A stretch of 64,000 nt of DNA from Pseudorhodoplanes sp049324435. GTDB taxonomy: Bacteria; Pseudomonadota; Alphaproteobacteria; Rhizobiales; Xanthobacteraceae. Below, piece after piece: positions 17,221 through 26,897 of this stretch (position 1 is the stretch's first letter; each line of letters starts with the position of its first letter). The DNA is taken from contig JBMOOQ010000031.1 in assembly GCA_049324435.1 (NCBI GenBank), forward strand, positions 161,621-225,620, in the 5' to 3' direction. Under the pieces are notes generated by a model that worked only from the letters and a program-made list of their open reading frames with translations, was not told where the DNA came from and did no database searches. The translations under genes and the position numbers were made by a program.

Positions 17221-20073
17221 TTAAAACTCCTCCCATTCGTCCTTGGCGACGGCGGTCGCGAGCGCGGCCTGCATCTGCCTGGCGTTGCCGCGGATCGCAG
17301 CCGGCTTGCGGATTGCAGGTCTGGCGCGAACCGGCGCAGGCTTGGGTGCCGGGACCTCGGCCTCCCCGGCCCCAACCTCGTCCGCGTCCGCGTCCACATC
17401 CGCACCCGGCGCATCGTCCTCGTAGAGCCGGAAGGCGGCCACCCGGCCATCAAGCGCGTTGGACTGATGCTCCAGCGTCTTGGCGGTCGCAGCATTCTCC
17501 TCGACCAGCGCCGAATTCTGCTGGGTCACCTCGTCCATCTGGTTGAGCGCCTTATTGATCTGCTCGATGCCGGTCGCCTGCTCGATGCTGGCATTGGCAA
17601 TATCGGCGACGATCGCGGCAACCTCATTGATACTCTTGAGAATCTCGTTGAGCGAGTCACCGGCCCTGTTAACGAGCTGGACGCCCTGCCCGACCGCGGC
17701 CGATGAGTTCTGGATCAGATCCTTGATGTCCTTTGCCGCCTGCGAGGAGCGCTGGGCGAGATTGCGAACTTCGGACGCCACCACCGCGAAACCGCGACCG
17801 GCTTCGCCGGCGCGCGCCGCTTCCACCGCCGCATTCAGCGCCAGGAGGTTGGTCTGGCGCGCGATCTCGTCGATCACCGAGATGATGTCGGAAATCTTCC
17901 GCGAGGTTTCCTCGATACGCGACATCGCTGCGACTGCCTCGGACACCACCTCGCCGCCGCGCCCGGCCACATCGCGCGTATTCTGCATCAGGCCGTTCGC
18001 CTGCTGGGCGTTCTCGGCATTCTTCTTGACCGTGGCGGCGATCTCTTCCATCGACGCCGAGGTTTCCTCCAAATTGGCGGCCTGCTCTTCGGTGCGCTGC
18101 GACAGGTCGGTCGTGCTCGACGAGATTTCAGCCGAAGCGCTCGACACTTCGCGGGACGATTCGACAATGGCAGTCAGCGTTTCCTGCAGCTGATCAATCG
18201 CAGCGTTGAAGTCGTCCTGGATCTTCCGGTACTCGCCAGCCCAATCCTCGCGCACACGGTATGTCAGGTCGCCCTGGGCAAGGCGCTCCAGACCGCGGCC
18301 GAGACCGTCGACCACCTGCGCAACCTGGCGGGCAGCTTCCGCACGAGCGGCGTCGTTGCGCGCGCGCTCTTCCTCAGCCAGTCTGCGATCCTCGGCAGCA
18401 GCAGCCTCGACCCGTTCCTTTTCGATCGCGGCATCGCGGAAGACCGTGAGCGCGCGGGCCATGTCGCCGATTTCGTCGCTGTCCTTGACGCCGGCGATAG
18501 TCACGGTGTTATCGCCCGAAGCCAGACGCCGCATCGTCTCGCATGTGGTGCTCAAGCGGCGCATGACACTGCGCTGCACGTAGAAAAACGCGATGGCGAA
18601 CGCGGCAAGCAGCGACGCGACCGCAACCACAATCAGCAGCATCCGGCTCTGACCGAGCTCGGACAGCAAAGCGGCGGTTCCGCCCTTCATGCCGGTCTCG
18701 GTTTCCTTCACCAGGCCGGAGACCGCCTGGTCGAGCTGCTTCTGAATCTTCACATTTTCGGCGATCACGCGTTCGGCGCCGGCGTTGGCCGTCAGTTCCT
18801 GCTGCCGCAACGCAAACAGGCTGTCCTTTTCGTTACCAAGTGCCAGCAGGGCGTAGATGTCCTTCTGGATGCCGGCGTCGGAAAGCCCCTGCGCGGCGAG
18901 CATCAGCGTGTTGGCAGAAATCTCAAACCGCTCCATGATCGGTTTGAGTTCGGCTTGACTCTTCGCAACGCTGCCCTCGCTCAACAAGCTTGCAATCAGA
19001 TGCGTCTGGATCTTCAGTTCCAACGCACCGCGGAACTGGACCAGCTGATTGTCCACCAGCTCACGCACGAGCATACCCGTCCGTTTCACAGCCTGTTCGC
19101 CCTGCATCACGGCGTCGAAATTCAGATCGTCGATCAGCGTGATCAGGACATTGGCCAGGCTTTCGTGCGCGCGAAACACATTCTGCAACCGTGCAGCCTC
19201 GTTTTCGGCGGCTCCAACCTTCTTGAAATCGGCCAGCTTGAGGAGATCGGCGGTCCGCTGCCGGAGATTGTTATAGCGCTCGACTTTGGGCAGTGCGGCG
19301 AGATGCTTCTCGGCACGGCGCGCGGAGGCCGTGAACCGGTCCTCAAGCATCGCAAGCAGAGCTGGCGAATTGGCGAGCGCACCCGCGGTCAGGAGGCCGG
19401 TCGCAAGATTTGTTTCGGCGCCGATCTGCACAACGGTCTGCATCGTCTGCACACCGTCATCAACCAATGCCTTCACGATCTTGTCGCCCGCTTTGCCGAT
19501 GTCCTCCGCCTTGTTGACGGCGTTGATATAGGATGCATTGACGAGCGGAGAGACCTCCTCGGTGATCTTGTTGTGCAGCTTGTGAAGCGCATCGAGCTTG
19601 CGGTCGAGCATGGTGCGAAGGTTCGAGCGCGCGACGATGACCGTATCGAGGTCGGACAGGTTGTTCTCAAGCAGTCGGGAAGCGACGTCGACCGCGCTGA
19701 AGGCTTCTTTGCTCGAGCCCGCCCGCACTTTCTCGATGAGCATGCGCAGCTGCATCGAGCGGTCTTCGATCTGGGCGGCAATCTGGCGCTGATCGCGGAT
19801 ATTGTTCGCAGCAACGAAGCGCGCAGCCGCAGCCGAAATTTCGCCGGACATCACCGACAGCCGGAGTGCTTCTGTCATCAGCGGGACTTCGCGTTCGGCG
19901 ATATTCGCGACGCTGTTCTCGGCCGAGCGGAAGGACAGGATTGCAACACCCGAGGCGGCCACTGTCATTAATGCTACCGCGCCGAATGCGATCTGGAGCT
20001 TCAACCCAATCCCGCCCTTCGCGAGATTCGCCGGATTGATCATCTTGCCGACCCGCCCGAACACACCTTTCAT
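17221..20073 (-). CDS. Methyl-accepting chemotaxis protein with large periplasmic sensor
   Basis: This transmembrane chemoreceptor has about 950 residues from the ATG at 20073, preceded by GGGGGAA; an upstream in-frame start at 20175 would overlap the binding-protein gene. TM1 lies at about 20-45 (QIAFGAVALMTVAASGVAIL). A long helical periplasmic region of roughly 470 residues follows, then TM2 near 525 (LLIVVAVASLLAAFAIAFFY), a HAMP domain, a second HAMP-like repeat (LERLAQGDLTYRVREDW) and the signalling hairpin with ISVIDEIARQTNLLALNAAV. It ends in DEWEEF, a CheR/CheB docking pentapeptide of the xWxxF type. The gene lies 52 bases after a periplasmic binding-protein gene, so it may sense that protein in its ligand-bound state (inference). 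No cheA or cheR is nearby. Confidence 0.92.
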   Translation of the reverse strand: MKGVFGRVGKMINPANLAKGGIGLKLQIAFGAVALMTVAASGVAILSFRSAENSVANIAEREVPLMTEALRLSVMSGEISAAAARFVAANNIRDQRQIAAQIEDRSMQLRMLIEKVRAGSSKEAFSAVDVASRLLENNLSDLDTVIVARSNLRTMLDRKLDALHKLHNKITEEVSPLVNASYINAVNKAEDIGKAGDKIVKALVDDGVQTMQTVVQIGAETNLATGLLTAGALANSPALLAMLEDRFTASARRAEKHLAALPKVERYNNLRQRTADLLKLADFKKVGAAENEAARLQNVFRAHESLANVLITLIDDLNFDAVMQGEQAVKRTGMLVRELVDNQLVQFRGALELKIQTHLIASLLSEGSVAKSQAELKPIMERFEISANTLMLAAQGLSDAGIQKDIYALLALGNEKDSLFALRQQELTANAGAERVIAENVKIQKQLDQAVSGLVKETETGMKGGTAALLSELGQSRMLLIVVAVASLLAAFAIAFFYVQRSVMRRLSTTCETMRRLASGDNTVTIAGVKDSDEIGDMARALTVFRDAAIEKERVEAAAAEDRRLAEEERARNDAARAEAARQVAQVVDGLGRGLERLAQGDLTYRVREDWAGEYRKIQDDFNAAIDQLQETLTAIVESSREVSSASAEISSSTTDLSQRTEEQAANLEETSASMEEIAATVKKNAENAQQANGLMQNTRDVAGRGGEVVSEAVAAMSRIEETSRKISDIISVIDEIARQTNLLALNAAVEAARAGEAGRGFAVVASEVRNLAQRSSQAAKDIKDLIQNSSAAVGQGVQLVNRAGDSLNEILKSINEVAAIVADIANASIEQATGIEQINKALNQMDEVTQQNSALVEENAATAKTLEHQSNALDGRVAAFRLYEDDAPGADVDADADEVGAGEAEVPAPKPAPVRARPAIRKPAAIRGNARQMQAALATAVAKDEWEEF

Positions 20074-20125
20074 GTCTTCCCCCATCCGGCCTGCGCCGGC
20101 ATTCCAAGCTTGTGCAATCAACGAT

Positions 20126-21295
20126 CTAGTTTGCGGACATCCGGATGAGCCGGTCGACCGGCTTGAATGAGCCATCCGGCTGGATCACCGTCATGAACAC
20201 CTTGTCGAGCCCTTCGTTATCGTCCGGTCCGTAGGTCATCTGCAGACCGCCGATATCGAAGGTCTCGCCTTCCTTGATGGCCTTGAGCAGGCCAGCGCGG
20301 GTCGGCTCGGGGCCGGCCCGCTCAAGTGCGGCAATGGCCAGGCGTCCAACGAGATAACCTTCGAGCGATACGAATTCCGGCTCAGCCTTCGGATCGCGCG
20401 CCTTGATGGCGGCCTGATACTCCGCGATCACCCGGGTCGATGCGTCCCAGGGAAACGGCACGACCTGACTGACGATCACGCCCGCCCCCTCGTTGCCGAG
20501 GGCTTTTGCAAGGGCCGACGCACCGACGAAGGAGATGTTTACGAAGACGGGGTTGAACTCGATCTTGCGCGCCAGCTTGATGAATTCGGCGCAGGGTTGG
20601 TAAGCGCCGACCATCACCACTGCTTCCGGCTCAGCCTTGCGCAATGCAAGCAATGCGGTCTTGATCGCGGTCGTGTTGCGCTCGTAGGTGCCCTCCGCGA
20701 CGATCTCAAGCCCGCGCTTCTTCATCGCCTTGCCGAAGCCCGACAATCCGGCGCGGCCGAACGCGTCGTCCTGATAGAAGATTGCAATCTTCTTGATGTT
20801 CAGGTCTTCCGTAAGATGCTTGACCCAGGCTTCGGTTTCCGCGTCGTAGCTTGCGCGGACATTGATCACGTTATCGAGCTTCGGATTGCGCAGGAAGCTC
20901 GCACCGGTGAAGGCGCCGATGAACGGCACCTTGGCAGCGGCTGCGATCGGCTGAGCCGCAACCGCCGTCGGCGTTCCGACCGGACCTAGCAGCGCAAAGA
21001 CCTTGTCGTCCTCGATCAGTTTGCGGGTGGCGGCAATGGACTTCGAGGGCTCATAGCCGTCGTCGACACTGATCAGCTTGACCTTACGGCCGTGAACACC
21101 GCCCTTGCGGTTGGCCTCGTCGAATGCAGCCAGCATGCCCTCTTTCATGCCAAGTCCGAGAGCCGATGCCGGCCCCTGCAGAACGGCAGCCTGCCCGAAT
21201 ACGATTGTATCGGGCGTCACGCCGTTCTCTGCGCGGGCCGGACCGGCCCCGCATGCAAGTACAAAACCCGTAGCAAACGCTATTGCATGTCGCAT
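20126..21295 (-). CDS. ABC-type branched-chain amino acid/aromatic acid substrate-binding protein
   Basis: This periplasmic Peripla_BP_6-type receptor has about 389 residues. The ATG at 21295 (MRHAIAFATGFVLACGAG) gives a signal peptide ending near ARAE; a GTG at 21301 is also possible. The mature domain begins TPDTIVFGQAAVLQGPASAL and shows the family pattern FDEANRKGGVHGRKVKLISV, LGPVGTPTAVAAQPIA, and KKIAIFYQDDAFGRAGLSGF. Relatives bind branched-chain amino acids, amides or aromatic acids for LIV-type ABC importers. No permease or ATPase genes accompany it; instead a chemoreceptor follows 52 bases later. It may therefore work mainly in chemotaxis, or serve a transporter coded elsewhere. The ligand is not predictable from sequence. 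Confidence 0.88.
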   Translation of the reverse strand: MRHAIAFATGFVLACGAGPARAENGVTPDTIVFGQAAVLQGPASALGLGMKEGMLAAFDEANRKGGVHGRKVKLISVDDGYEPSKSIAATRKLIEDDKVFALLGPVGTPTAVAAQPIAAAAKVPFIGAFTGASFLRNPKLDNVINVRASYDAETEAWVKHLTEDLNIKKIAIFYQDDAFGRAGLSGFGKAMKKRGLEIVAEGTYERNTTAIKTALLALRKAEPEAVVMVGAYQPCAEFIKLARKIEFNPVFVNISFVGASALAKALGNEGAGVIVSQVVPFPWDASTRVIAEYQAAIKARDPKAEPEFVSLEGYLVGRLAIAALERAGPEPTRAGLLKAIKEGETFDIGGLQMTYGPDDNEGLDKVFMTVIQPDGSFKPVDRLIRMSAN

Positions 21296-21413
21296 GAACA
21301 CCCCATTCTAGGATGCGCGCCAACCGGGCTCGCGTTAAAGTTGCCGCACGATAATCCCGTGCAGTAAAGAGCCTCCTAACGCAGAAGCTGTGCAGCCAAG
21401 GATATGAAAGCCG

Positions 21414-21923
21414 TCACGCAGCCTGCGCTTCGAACTGCTCGTCGAGCAGATGCGTCAGGTCGATCATCGCGATCATGCCGGCTTCGACGGTGAGGAGACC
21501 GGACAGAAACTCGGTGCGGCCATTGCGGACCACAGTCGGTACCGGCTGCACCTGTGCGCCTTCAAAGGCGACGATGTCGAGCACGCGATCGGCGAGAAGT
21601 CCGACCTGCTGATCGCCAATCTGGACAATAATGACCACGTGGAGAGGATTGGCGTCGGTCAGCCCGCCGCCGAACCGGCAGCGAAGGTCGATGATCGGCA
21701 CCATCACGCCGCGCAAATTCAAGACACCGCGCACATAGTCGGGCTGACCGGGCAGATGGTTGATCTCCGACCAGCCCTTGATCTCACGAACCGCCATGAT
21801 GTCGACGCCATATTGCTCGTCACCGATGGCGAAGCTGATCAGCTCGGCACTGACCGACTCCTTGGGGCGCCCAGCAGCCGCGGGCGATACCTGACTGGCG
21901 AGATCATTCATGGCGTGGGTCAT
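21414..21923 (-). CDS. cheW: CheW chemotaxis adaptor (copy 1)
   Basis: CheW couples chemoreceptor arrays to the CheA kinase in the cytoplasm. The 169-residue frame (start 21923; an alternative Met lies at 21911) carries the full CheW fold: AELISFAIGDEQYGVDIMAV, REIKGWSEINHLPGQPDYVR, GVLNLRGVMVPIIDLRCRFG and GLLADRVLDIVAFEGAQVQP. It closely resembles the second CheW at 26111-26629, with the same EQYGVDIMAVREIKGW core, which shows an internal duplication of the chemotaxis genes. It lies between the second transmembrane receptor and the binding-protein gene on the same strand. Gaps of 263 and 118 bases on the two sides suggest it may have its own promoter. Confidence 0.92.
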   Translation of the reverse strand: MTHAMNDLASQVSPAAAGRPKESVSAELISFAIGDEQYGVDIMAVREIKGWSEINHLPGQPDYVRGVLNLRGVMVPIIDLRCRFGGGLTDANPLHVVIIVQIGDQQVGLLADRVLDIVAFEGAQVQPVPTVVRNGRTEFLSGLLTVEAGMIAMIDLTHLLDEQFEAQAA

Positions 21924-22116
21924 CCCGTACTCCGAATTTCAGCGCGCGGTCCGAAGCCCATCCGTGATTGCACGGGCGCCAGCCTCACCGGCGCGGAACA
22001 ACGGTGTCACGCATGCGTGAACATGGACGAGACCCTTGCAGACAAGTCTTAATATCGGCCTAAGTGGTGCAATAGTAGTGAATCGAAAGCGGTCACCGGT
22101 TCGCAATAAATAGGTG

Positions 22117-22142
22117 GCGCCGGCGTGCTGCCACGCCGGCGC
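22117..22142 (-). terminator. Strong hairpin downstream of the second chemoreceptor
   Basis: An 11-bp perfect stem (GCGCCGGCGTG and CACGCCGGCGC) closes a four-base loop, 44 bases after the stop of the 22187-24148 gene. The plus side is followed by TTTGT and the minus side by CACCTATTTATT, so the T-tract is modest. It fits a transcript end that separates the receptor gene from cheW. Confidence 0.6.
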
Positions 22143-22186
22143 TTTGTCGCTTGAAGTCTCGCGAGAAGCCTGCGCGAGGCGCGCGA

Positions 22187-24148
22187 TCAGAACTCCTCGT
22201 CCTGCGCCACCGCGGCCGCCAGTGCACCTTGCATCTGGCGCGCGGTGCCGCGCACGAGTGCCGGCTTGCGAACCGCGGCGGGCTTCGGCGCCGCAGCCGC
22301 ACGTCCGGCATCGAGCTGGAACACCGCAACCCGGCCGTCGAGCGCGCTCGACTGGTCTTCCAGAGTCTTCGCGGTCGCCGCATTCTCTTCCACCAGCGCC
22401 GAGTTCTGCTGCGTCACCTCGTCCATCTGCGCCAGCGCCTTGTTGATCTGATCGATGCCCGCCGCCTGCTCCGAACTCGCATTGGCGATGTCGGCCACGA
22501 TATCGGCCACCGCATGGATCGATTGCAGGATCTCCTTCAGCGATTCGCCCGCCCGGTTGACCAGCTGCACGCCATGCTCGACCTGACCCGACGAGTTCAC
22601 GATCAGGTCCTTGATGTCCTTGGCCGCCTGCGAGGAGCGCTGCGCGAGGCTCCGCACTTCGGAGGCCACCACAGCAAAGCCGCGCCCCGCCTCGCCGGCG
22701 CGCGCGGCTTCCACCGCGGCATTGAGCGCAAGCAGGTTGGTCTGCCGCGCGATCTCGTCGATCACCGAGATGATGTCGGCAATCTTGCGAGAGGATTCCT
22801 CGATCCCGGCCATCGCCGACACAGCTTCGGCCACCACCGCCTCGCCGCGGCCCGCCACCTCGCGGGTCTCGCGGGTCAGTTCGTTGGCACGCTGTGCATT
22901 CTCGGCATTCTGCTTCACAGTGGCCGCGATCTCCTCCATCGACGCCGAGGTCTCTTCCAGGCTCGCGGCCTGCTCCTCGGTGCGCTGCGACAGGTCGGTG
23001 GTCGCGGTCGCGATCTCGGCGGCCGCATTGGAGATTTCCATCGAGGAAGACGCGATGCGCTGCACCGTGTCCTGCAGCTGTTCGATGGCACTATTGAAGT
23101 CCTGCTGGATCTTCTTGTACTCGGCCGTGAACTCCTTCGACACGCGATAGGTCAGGTTGCCCTTGGCAAGGTTCTCCAGCCCCTGGCCGAGTTCGGCCAC
23201 GACTTCCGCAACGATGCGGGCCTGCTCGGCCTCGCGCCGCGCCTGCTCCTCGCGCTGTGCCTGCTGCCGACGCTGTTCTTCAGCCTCCTTCTCGGCTTCC
23301 AGCCGCATCTTCTCCTCAAGCCGCATCTTGAACTCATCAACAGCGCCAGCGATGCCGCCGATCTCGTCCTTGCGGCCGACACCGGGCAGCACGACATCGA
23401 AATTGCCAGCCGCAAGCTCACGCATGCCGCCGGTGAGCAGACGCAGCGGCTTGATCACCGTGAAGAACATAAATGCGGCGGTTCCAATCAGGACCAGCGC
23501 CACCAGACCGGCCAGCATCTCGTTGGTCAGTTCGACCCGCTGGATCGTGCTGGTGAAAGCCTCATTCTGTTCGCGAACCTGTGCGCGCGCCACTTCGATC
23601 GTCTTGGCCGCAGTCTCTTCCATCTGCGCGGCCAGCGGCAGCGTACGCTCGCGAACGATCTGGCCCGCGCGCGCCTGCAGCGGCGCCGCCTGGTCGGCCT
23701 GACCCTTACCCATCAGATCGAGATACTGGATGCGAAGCTGCGCCACTTCGTTGGCACCTGCGGCATATTGCTCGATCAGCTTGCGCAATTCCGCAGCGCG
23801 CTCGCCGCCCCGGCCCGATTGCCGGATCAGATTGAAGGCCTGCTCGGCATAAGTGTCTGCGGTCTTGCGGCGGGCTTCCAGTATATCGACCGCGCGCTTC
23901 ACGTCAGCCGCGGTTGCGGCCAGACGGATATCGCGGGTTGCGGTCTGCATGCCCTGCGCAGCGACGACAGCATAAATGACATCCGCCACAATGGTTTGTT
24001 CGCGGTCGGCCGCAGCCTTGGCCGCCTGTACGGCGCGATCGCCCATGATTTGCGACGCAACGATACACCCGACCAGCAAGACCGAGACCGCCGAGGCCAC
24101 AGCGATCTTGGTTCCAATGGCAACATCCAGCGCAAGCTTCTTAAACAT
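22187..24148 (-). CDS. Transmembrane methyl-accepting chemotaxis protein
   Basis: A receptor of about 653 residues, from the ATG at 24148 (MFKKLALDVAIGTKIA); a GTG four codons upstream is an alternative. TM1 (about 14-36) is followed by a helical periplasmic domain of roughly 150 residues rich in Ala and Gln. TM2 is MLAGLVALVLIGTAAFMFF. HAMP (VIKPLRLLTGGMRELAAGNF) leads to a charged coiled coil of Glu, Arg and Gln (about 265-305), a second HAMP-like segment (LENLAKGNLTYRVSKEF) and the signalling domain with IDEIARQTNLLALNAAV. The tail AVAQDEEF resembles the CheR-docking tails of the neighbouring receptors but lacks the tryptophan of xWxxF. It lies 76 bases downstream of the PAS receptor, so they probably share a transcript. 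Confidence 0.92.
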   Translation of the reverse strand: MFKKLALDVAIGTKIAVASAVSVLLVGCIVASQIMGDRAVQAAKAAADREQTIVADVIYAVVAAQGMQTATRDIRLAATAADVKRAVDILEARRKTADTYAEQAFNLIRQSGRGGERAAELRKLIEQYAAGANEVAQLRIQYLDLMGKGQADQAAPLQARAGQIVRERTLPLAAQMEETAAKTIEVARAQVREQNEAFTSTIQRVELTNEMLAGLVALVLIGTAAFMFFTVIKPLRLLTGGMRELAAGNFDVVLPGVGRKDEIGGIAGAVDEFKMRLEEKMRLEAEKEAEEQRRQQAQREEQARREAEQARIVAEVVAELGQGLENLAKGNLTYRVSKEFTAEYKKIQQDFNSAIEQLQDTVQRIASSSMEISNAAAEIATATTDLSQRTEEQAASLEETSASMEEIAATVKQNAENAQRANELTRETREVAGRGEAVVAEAVSAMAGIEESSRKIADIISVIDEIARQTNLLALNAAVEAARAGEAGRGFAVVASEVRSLAQRSSQAAKDIKDLIVNSSGQVEHGVQLVNRAGESLKEILQSIHAVADIVADIANASSEQAAGIDQINKALAQMDEVTQQNSALVEENAATAKTLEDQSSALDGRVAVFQLDAGRAAAAPKPAAVRKPALVRGTARQMQGALAAAVAQDEEF

Positions 24149-24224
24149 CGTAGATCTCACATTTTGGTCTAAACAACAGACAGTCGAATAAGGAGGCGCG
24201 GCCTTGCGGGCCGCGCCTCACCGA

Positions 24225-26066
24225 TCAGAACTCTTCCCAGTCATCCTTCGCGACGGCGGCGGCCGTACCGCCTCCGCTCTTGCGAACGGCCGGCCGTGGC
24301 GCAGGCTTGCGGACCAGAGCCGGTTTCGGCCGTTCCGCCGGCCGGCTGTGCAGCGGCGTCACAACGCGCGAGGCATTGCCGCCGCCAAGCTTGTAGGCGC
24401 CGATCTTCTCGTCCATGGCGCTCGCCTGCTGTTCGAGCGTGCGTGCGGCGGCGGCATTTTCCTCGACCATGGCCGAGTTCTGCTGGGTTACCTCGTCCAT
24501 CTGCGTAAGCGCCTTGTTGACCTGCTCGATCCCGGTCGATTGTTCATTCGACGCAGTTGCAATATCCGCGACGATGTCGGCAACCTGCTTGATGGATTCG
24601 AGAATCTCCTTCAGCGAGTCGCCGGCCCGGTTGACCAGCTGCACACCGTCCTGAACCTGTCCCGATGAGTTGGTGATCAGGTCCTTGATGTCCTTTGCGG
24701 CCTGCGACGACCGCTGCGCCAGGCTGCGCACTTCGGAGGCCACCACCGCAAAGCCGCGACCGGCTTCGCCCGCGCGCGCCGCTTCCACCGCGGCGTTGAG
24801 CGCCAAGAGATTGGTCTGCCGCGCAATCTCGTCGATCACCGAAATGATATCGGCGATCTTGCGTGAGGATTCCTCGATCCTCGCCATGGCCGACACCGCT
24901 TCGGACACAACCTCGCCGCCGCGATCGGCGACGTCGCGCGTTCCGCGGGTCAGATCATTGGCATACCGGGCGTTTTCGGCATTCTTCTTAACCGTCGCCG
25001 CGATCTGTTCCATCGAGGCCGAGGTTTGCTCAAGACTTGCGGCCTGCTCTTCCGTGCGTTGCGACAGATCGGTCGTCGCGGTTGAGATTTCCACCGCAGC
25101 GCTCGAGACCTCCTGCGAGATCGACTTGAGCTCGCTCATCATTTCGACCATGGCGTCCAGCAGATCGTTGACCCCGCCGCACAGCATTTCGAGTTCGCCG
25201 GTCTTGCCCGCCATCGGAATCCGCTGACTGAGGTCCTTGTTCTTGGCCGCCATCACCGCATCGCGGGTCTGTTCGACCGCCTGGCGCATTGCGGTGATGT
25301 CGGAGGCGAATTTCACTACCTTGAACGGACGGCCGCTGGCGTCGAAGATCGGATTGTAGCTGGCCTGAATCCAGATTTCCTTGCCGCCTTTGCCGATCCG
25401 CTTGTATTGCCCGGCATCGAATTCGCCGCGCCCAAGCTTCTCCCAGAATGCCTTGTATTCGGGGCTCTGCGCATAGGATGGCTCGCAGAACATGCTGTGG
25501 TGCTGCCCCTTGATGTCGGACAGGGTGTAGCCCACCGCATTCAAGAAGTTTTCGTTGGCATGCACAATCTTGCCATCGAGTGTAAATTCGATTACGGCTT
25601 ACGCCTTATTCAGTGCCGCGATCAAGCCTTCGTTCAACCGCTCTTGCGTGACGTCTTTCCATTCCAGAACGTTGCCGACATATTCGCCGTTCTTGTCGAA
25701 GCTGCCGCTCACCAGCAGCATGACCTTCAGCGTTCCGATCGTGATTTCGGTTTTGTATGGAAGCCTGGACGGATCGGAGAGCAACTGGCGCTGATGCGAC
25801 GGGTTCTTGTGGAACATGTCGATGCAAGAGCCGACGATCGCTTCAGGTCTGAAATTCGGCCACAGCTTGCGGAACTCGTCCGCATGAGCCGTCAGCAGAT
25901 CCTTGGTCGCCTGGTTGACATAAGTGACTACAAAGTTGCGATCGACCATCATGACCGCAGACGTGATGCCTTCGGCAAGCCCGCCTTTCAAATACTCGAG
26001 ATTGTATTTGCCGCGACCGGTTGCCGCGCCGGCGACCTGTCCGTTACCGCGATTGAAGAAGGACAT
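24225..26066 (-). pseudogene. Cytoplasmic PAS-PAS chemoreceptor interrupted by one in-frame TAA
   Basis: From the ATG at 26066 (MSFFNRGNGQVAGAATGRGK) the frame encodes a first PAS domain (about residues 25-145, with SAVMMVDRNFVVTYVNQATK). TAA at 25601-25599 then stops it after AALNKA. The same frame continues without any shift as AVIEFTLDGKIVHANENFLN, the second PAS domain, then a HAMP-like linker and the full signalling domain, ending in DDWEEF, a CheR-docking tail. Homologues usually read KAQAVIEF here, so a CAA glutamine codon probably became TAA. Total length would be 613 residues. There is no membrane segment, so it would be a cytoplasmic redox, energy or haem/flavin sensor. It may be inactive, or the downstream 446-residue part may be made from an internal start near 25565. 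A sequencing error is possible. Confidence 0.82.
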
Positions 26067-26110
26067 TTCGTATCTCCGTAAAGAAGGACGCGCTGTTTGC
26101 TACTTGACCA

Positions 26111-26629
26111 TTAAGCCGCTGCAGCAGCGGCGGACGGCTCGTTCATCTCAAGAAGATGGTCGATATCGATCAGCGCGATCATTCCGGCTTCGCAGTTGAT
26201 CAGGCCGCGCAGGAACGACAGCGCGCTCTCGCCCGTGACTTGCGGCACCGGCTGAACCTGCGAATTCTCGAAGGCAACGATATCGAGCACACGATCCGCG
26301 AGGAGACCGACCTGCCGGCTGCCGGCCTGCACAATGATCACGATATGCATCGGCGTCGCCTCGGTGAGGCCGGCACCAAAGCGGCAGCGCAGGTCGATGA
26401 TCGGCACCATGACGCCACGCAGATTGAGCACGCCACGCACGTAATCCGGCTGTTTGGGCAGATGCGTGATGTCTGACCATCCCTTGATCTCACGCACCGC
26501 CATGATGTCGACGCCGTATTGCTCGTCGCCGATGGCGAACGAAATCAGTTCGGTCCGCAGGCCCTTGTCATGGTGGAGACTGTCCCGGCCGGAGACTTCG
26601 ATCTCGGCTGTGGCCGCCAAATCTGACAT
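26111..26629 (-). CDS. cheW: CheW chemotaxis adaptor (copy 2)
   Basis: The start is the ATG at 26629 (MSDLAATAEIEVSGRDSLHH), with GAGG eight bases upstream; a longer frame from 26701 adds residues that look like non-coding sequence. The product of about 172 residues has a complete CheW fold, including EQYGVDIMAVREIKGWSDIT, LPKQPDYVRGVLNLRGVMVP and AFENSQVQPVP. It is nearly superimposable on the 21414-21923 copy in the core but differs in the N-terminus and in the Ala-rich C-terminal tail. It precedes the PAS receptor by 45 bases and is the first gene of the leftward chemotaxis run. Two CheW copies among four receptors could give adaptor specificity or simply reflect block duplication. Confidence 0.92.
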   Translation of the reverse strand: MSDLAATAEIEVSGRDSLHHDKGLRTELISFAIGDEQYGVDIMAVREIKGWSDITHLPKQPDYVRGVLNLRGVMVPIIDLRCRFGAGLTEATPMHIVIIVQAGSRQVGLLADRVLDIVAFENSQVQPVPQVTGESALSFLRGLINCEAGMIALIDIDHLLEMNEPSAAAAAA

Positions 26630-26897
26630 ATGCAACCTCGCGCAATTCAATTCCTGCGCATGCGCGCGCGGACACGCACGCAGAAACGCGTGTTTCGACA
26701 AACCTGTTGTGGTGCGAACGCGGCCGGGACCCCTGAAAAACGAACGCTCCCGTCCGCCAACTCCAAACTAGACGCTGTAAAAATCGATCATTCGAATTAA
26801 TATCGAATTAAATTTGATGTCCGTTCCACAAAAAAGTTCCGCAAATTTTGCGGGCGCGAAAGGCAATGGCGGTCGGCAGCGGACATTGCCGCACGCG
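26630..26897 (-). promoter_or_regulatory. AT-rich control region upstream of the cheW2-receptor run
   Basis: This 268-base gap holds no gene. Its left third is GC-rich, but 26780-26820 is unusually AT-rich for this genome and contains a tandem TCGAATTA repeat (spaced 13 bases). It is the likely promoter for the leftward chemotaxis genes. No sigma-factor consensus can be claimed by eye. Confidence 0.4.

Noticed and set aside
22151..24172. Open frame of about 670 codons opposite the second chemoreceptor
   Set aside because: It is a shadow of the receptor coding sequence, rich in Arg/His/Leu, with no start context.
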